From assembly GCA_029906195.1 (NCBI GenBank), contig JARWSJ010000001.1, positions 2,294,001 to 2,358,000 on the forward strand: DNA of 64,000 nucleotides. Direction: 5' to 3'. Shown here piece after piece: positions 62,166 to 64,000 of this stretch. Each line of letters starts with the position of its first letter. The stretch's first letter is position 1. The DNA is from Chitinophagaceae bacterium 26-R-25. GTDB lineage: Bacteria; Bacteroidota; Bacteroidia; Chitinophagales; Chitinophagaceae. A program made the position numbers and the translations under genes. The notes beneath the pieces are model-generated. The model made no database searches. It was not told the DNA's origin and saw only the letters and a program-made list of their open reading frames with translations.

Positions 62166-64000
62166 CTACTCAAACCTGAAAACCCTGAAAGAATGCGGCT
62201 TTAACGCGATTGTAAAAACATTGGTGCCATTGTTTTTCGGTAAGAACCAAAAGGTCTGCGGCTTGCGCTCAGTGCCACTTACCGTTTCATTTGTGTTAAT
62301 GTCTGTAAGCTTTTTGAACGGCGCTGCTGTTACAATATTGATGCTTGTTGTGGTTGGCAAAAATGATTCCACAATGCAGGTGTTGTTATCATACAAAAAC
62401 AAACTGACGTTGCCAGGCCCTTCTATGGATACTTTCAACTGACTTCCTAAAGCTTTTCTGATCACATTTAAAGCATCTGCAGGTATATTGTAAAAATCTG
62501 CGAAGTTATCGGGCACAGTAAGTATGTATAATTTACCTTTTGAGTAATCGGCCTCGTGCAGCAAAGGCCAACCGTTGGGTCCGTTTACAGCAGAAACCAT
62601 TTCCCATGAGTCATTTGTGAGATAAGTGATTTGCGGAATGATGATCGGTTTATCGATGTGCATTAACGGAGAACGTGCAACAGTAAAATCCTGCACCAAC
62701 GCTTTTCTGTCACTGCAATAAATTTCGGCAATGTCTTCGATGCCTTTACCCTGCAAGGCTTTTAGTAATCCGGATGTGATGACGACAGACTTACCTTCTG
62801 TCAATTGTTTTTTTATTTTAGTTACAATCGCTGCATCAAACTTTGCTTCTTCGGTTAATAAAATCACGCTATCCTTCGCGGGAAACTCGGGCGACATATC
62901 CATTGGCAAGCCTATCATGCCCAAATAATTTTGTAAAAAATCTTCCCCTGTTGAGTGATATGGACGATAACTTTTTATACCAACGGGATTACCGAGCTTT
63001 CCTAAAAACAGATCAACTTTTTCAAACGTATAGCCAGCCGCTCTTGCAAGTGTTGTCGGTTTTTCTGGCCCACCCCCATTGTGATTGACAGGCTCCATCA
63101 TTTCATCGTAATCAAAACTTGTTTGCTGTCCCTGCCATGGCGCACGAAATTTTATATCAAGCGGCATAATGGTCTGCCTGAAATCAAACAATGTTTCCTC
63201 CGGAGCTTTTGCAAAAAGCGTGAGCCAAAGCTGTTCAGCATAGCGATCGTAAGTTCCCATCAAACCCGGGTCCACCCAGCCGCCGCCGTTTCTGCCAGGC
63301 GCAATGTTATCGTAGTAACGGATGATGCTGTAGCCAAGATATGGTTGCAAGTGTTGCGCAGTTAGCGTTGCATCACGCGTTTCGGTACCTGTGTAAATGC
63401 CATCAAATATTGAAGGCTGTTTTTCCAAGTTAAAACCAAGACCTTGAAAGTGTTCATACCAGTTGGGATATTTGATGATCACTTTTACTTTTGGATTTAC
63501 TGTTTTTGCGGGGCCAACGACGAGGCTCTTCGCGGCTTCTGCCATCAGGTCAAGACGGTACTGCGTCCAGCTTTTCGTCCCTTTGTCTTTGATGGCGCCA
63601 TCGTCTTTGCAATTGGTAAAAAAGAAATCGTCGAGAATAAAGGTGTCGAAATTTTTTGCGGTGTATTCCGCTATCTCTTTTACTTTCTTGCGGTCGTTGG
63701 GATCGCTGTAGCAAAAAGTCTGAAAGCGGTTTGGCTCACTGATGGTGTAGGTTATACCACCTGCTATTTCAACACCGCGATCTTTAAAAAATCGCTTCAC
63801 AATGTCGAGTGTTTTCTGATCAACGATCAAGAGGTCGCGATGTGTTTCAATATAAACTTTGTCGACTTTCATTTGTCGCGTGATCTCGTTCCACAAGGGT
63901 TTGAGGTAATTTGTGGTGTCCTGCATTTTTTGCACTTCGTATGCTCTGCAATAAATGGAGACCTTGAAATTTTTGTATTGTTGGGCAACACACAAATGTG
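62166..64000 (-). CDS. Large glycosidase-like protein, 5' end beyond the window
   Basis: At least 609 residues. The frame remains open to the window edge, and the first visible residues (CVAQQYKNFKVSIYC) look like the end of a signal peptide, so the start lies outside. The N-terminal part (to about 320) looks like a TIM barrel: VYIETHRDLLIV, FDTFILDDFFFTNC, VKVIIKYPNWYEH and IIRYYDNIAPGR. A middle part (about 370-440, KSVVITSGLLKAL) resembles the amidotransferase-like domain of some glycosidases, and the end is β-rich. No GH family can be named with confidence. Confidence 0.65.
   Translation of the reverse strand, partial: HLCVAQQYKNFKVSIYCRAYEVQKMQDTTNYLKPLWNEITRQMKVDKVYIETHRDLLIVDQKTLDIVKRFFKDRGVEIAGGITYTISEPNRFQTFCYSDPNDRKKVKEIAEYTAKNFDTFILDDFFFTNCKDDGAIKDKGTKSWTQYRLDLMAEAAKSLVVGPAKTVNPKVKVIIKYPNWYEHFQGLGFNLEKQPSIFDGIYTGTETRDATLTAQHLQPYLGYSIIRYYDNIAPGRNGGGWVDPGLMGTYDRYAEQLWLTLFAKAPEETLFDFRQTIMPLDIKFRAPWQGQQTSFDYDEMMEPVNHNGGGPEKPTTLARAAGYTFEKVDLFLGKLGNPVGIKSYRPYHSTGEDFLQNYLGMIGLPMDMSPEFPAKDSVILLTEEAKFDAAIVTKIKKQLTEGKSVVITSGLLKALQGKGIEDIAEIYCSDRKALVQDFTVARSPLMHIDKPIIIPQITYLTNDSWEMVSAVNGPNGWPLLHEADYSKGKLYILTVPDNFADFYNIPADALNVIRKALGSQLKVSIEGPGNVSLFLYDNNTCIVESFLPTTTSINIVTAAPFKKLTDINTNETVSGTERKPQTFWFLPKNNGTNVFTIALKPHSFRVFRFE

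Overview
The window is a gene-dense chromosomal stretch of a Bacteroidota bacterium, most likely of the Chitinophagaceae or a close relative. The evidence is a fused SpmA/SpmB-type membrane protein in an apparently non-sporulating genome, a YtxJ-type bacilliredoxin, a patatin-BamA protein, a two-kinase hybrid histidine kinase, TAnnTTTG-like promoter elements and few Shine-Dalgarno sequences. The genus is an inference and cannot be settled here. I see no rRNA, tRNA, CRISPR array, prophage or insertion sequence with a transposase.

Layout. 1-4175: ABC-2 exporter operon (two separate YbhF-like ATPases, two permeases) interrupted by a four-helix-bundle (S23/IVP family) gene inside a perfect 30-bp inverted repeat. 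4408-6692: two glycosyltransferases. 6781-10256: hybrid sensor kinase and single-domain response regulator. 10453-20233: housekeeping genes purE, tcdA, dnaG, a YdeI-like gene, an M48 lipoprotein peptidase, plsY, prmA, pnp and rpsO. 20472-23721: surface-sugar genes (Gfo/Idh/MocA dehydrogenase and two glycosyltransferases). 23742-28875: ftsE, a HEPN/DUF2188 pair, fused spmAB, ychF and a phosphoribosyltransferase. 29183-33395: Fe-S membrane oxidoreductase subunit, a secreted hypothetical, DUF2461 and an MFS transporter. 33622-39414: RND tripartite efflux operon. 39732-45469: EamA transporter, dolichol-phosphate-mannose-synthase-like glycosyltransferase, DnaQ-like exonuclease, mpl, small lipoprotein, ytxJ and DUF3347 lipoprotein. 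45815-50166: ABC-F ATPase and patatin-BamA protein. 50337-57482: histidine utilisation genes with a MarR regulator, taking histidine to glutamate plus formamide. 57642-64000: serine hydrolase, MFS transporter, conserved hypothetical, NlpC/P60 lipoprotein and a large glycosidase-like protein cut by the window edge.

The most striking content is between the genes. More than twenty intergenic spaces hold an inverted repeat whose arms are each about four tandem copies of a 7-8 bp word (for example RTTGAAA, GGARTTA, AACTGAWT, AATTTGAA, GTTGTTA, AATTAAG). The architecture is constant but the word changes from locus to locus. Loops vary: some carry a rho-independent terminator, some a second widespread palindrome, and one carries the four-helix-bundle gene. 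That last element has the layout of the intervening sequences of bacterial 23S rRNA genes (complementary ends, S23-family ORF in the loop). Several elements encode the last codons and stop of the neighbouring protein. I regard this element family, with the four-helix-bundle cassette as a possible gene-carrying version, as the best candidate for an undescribed system here.
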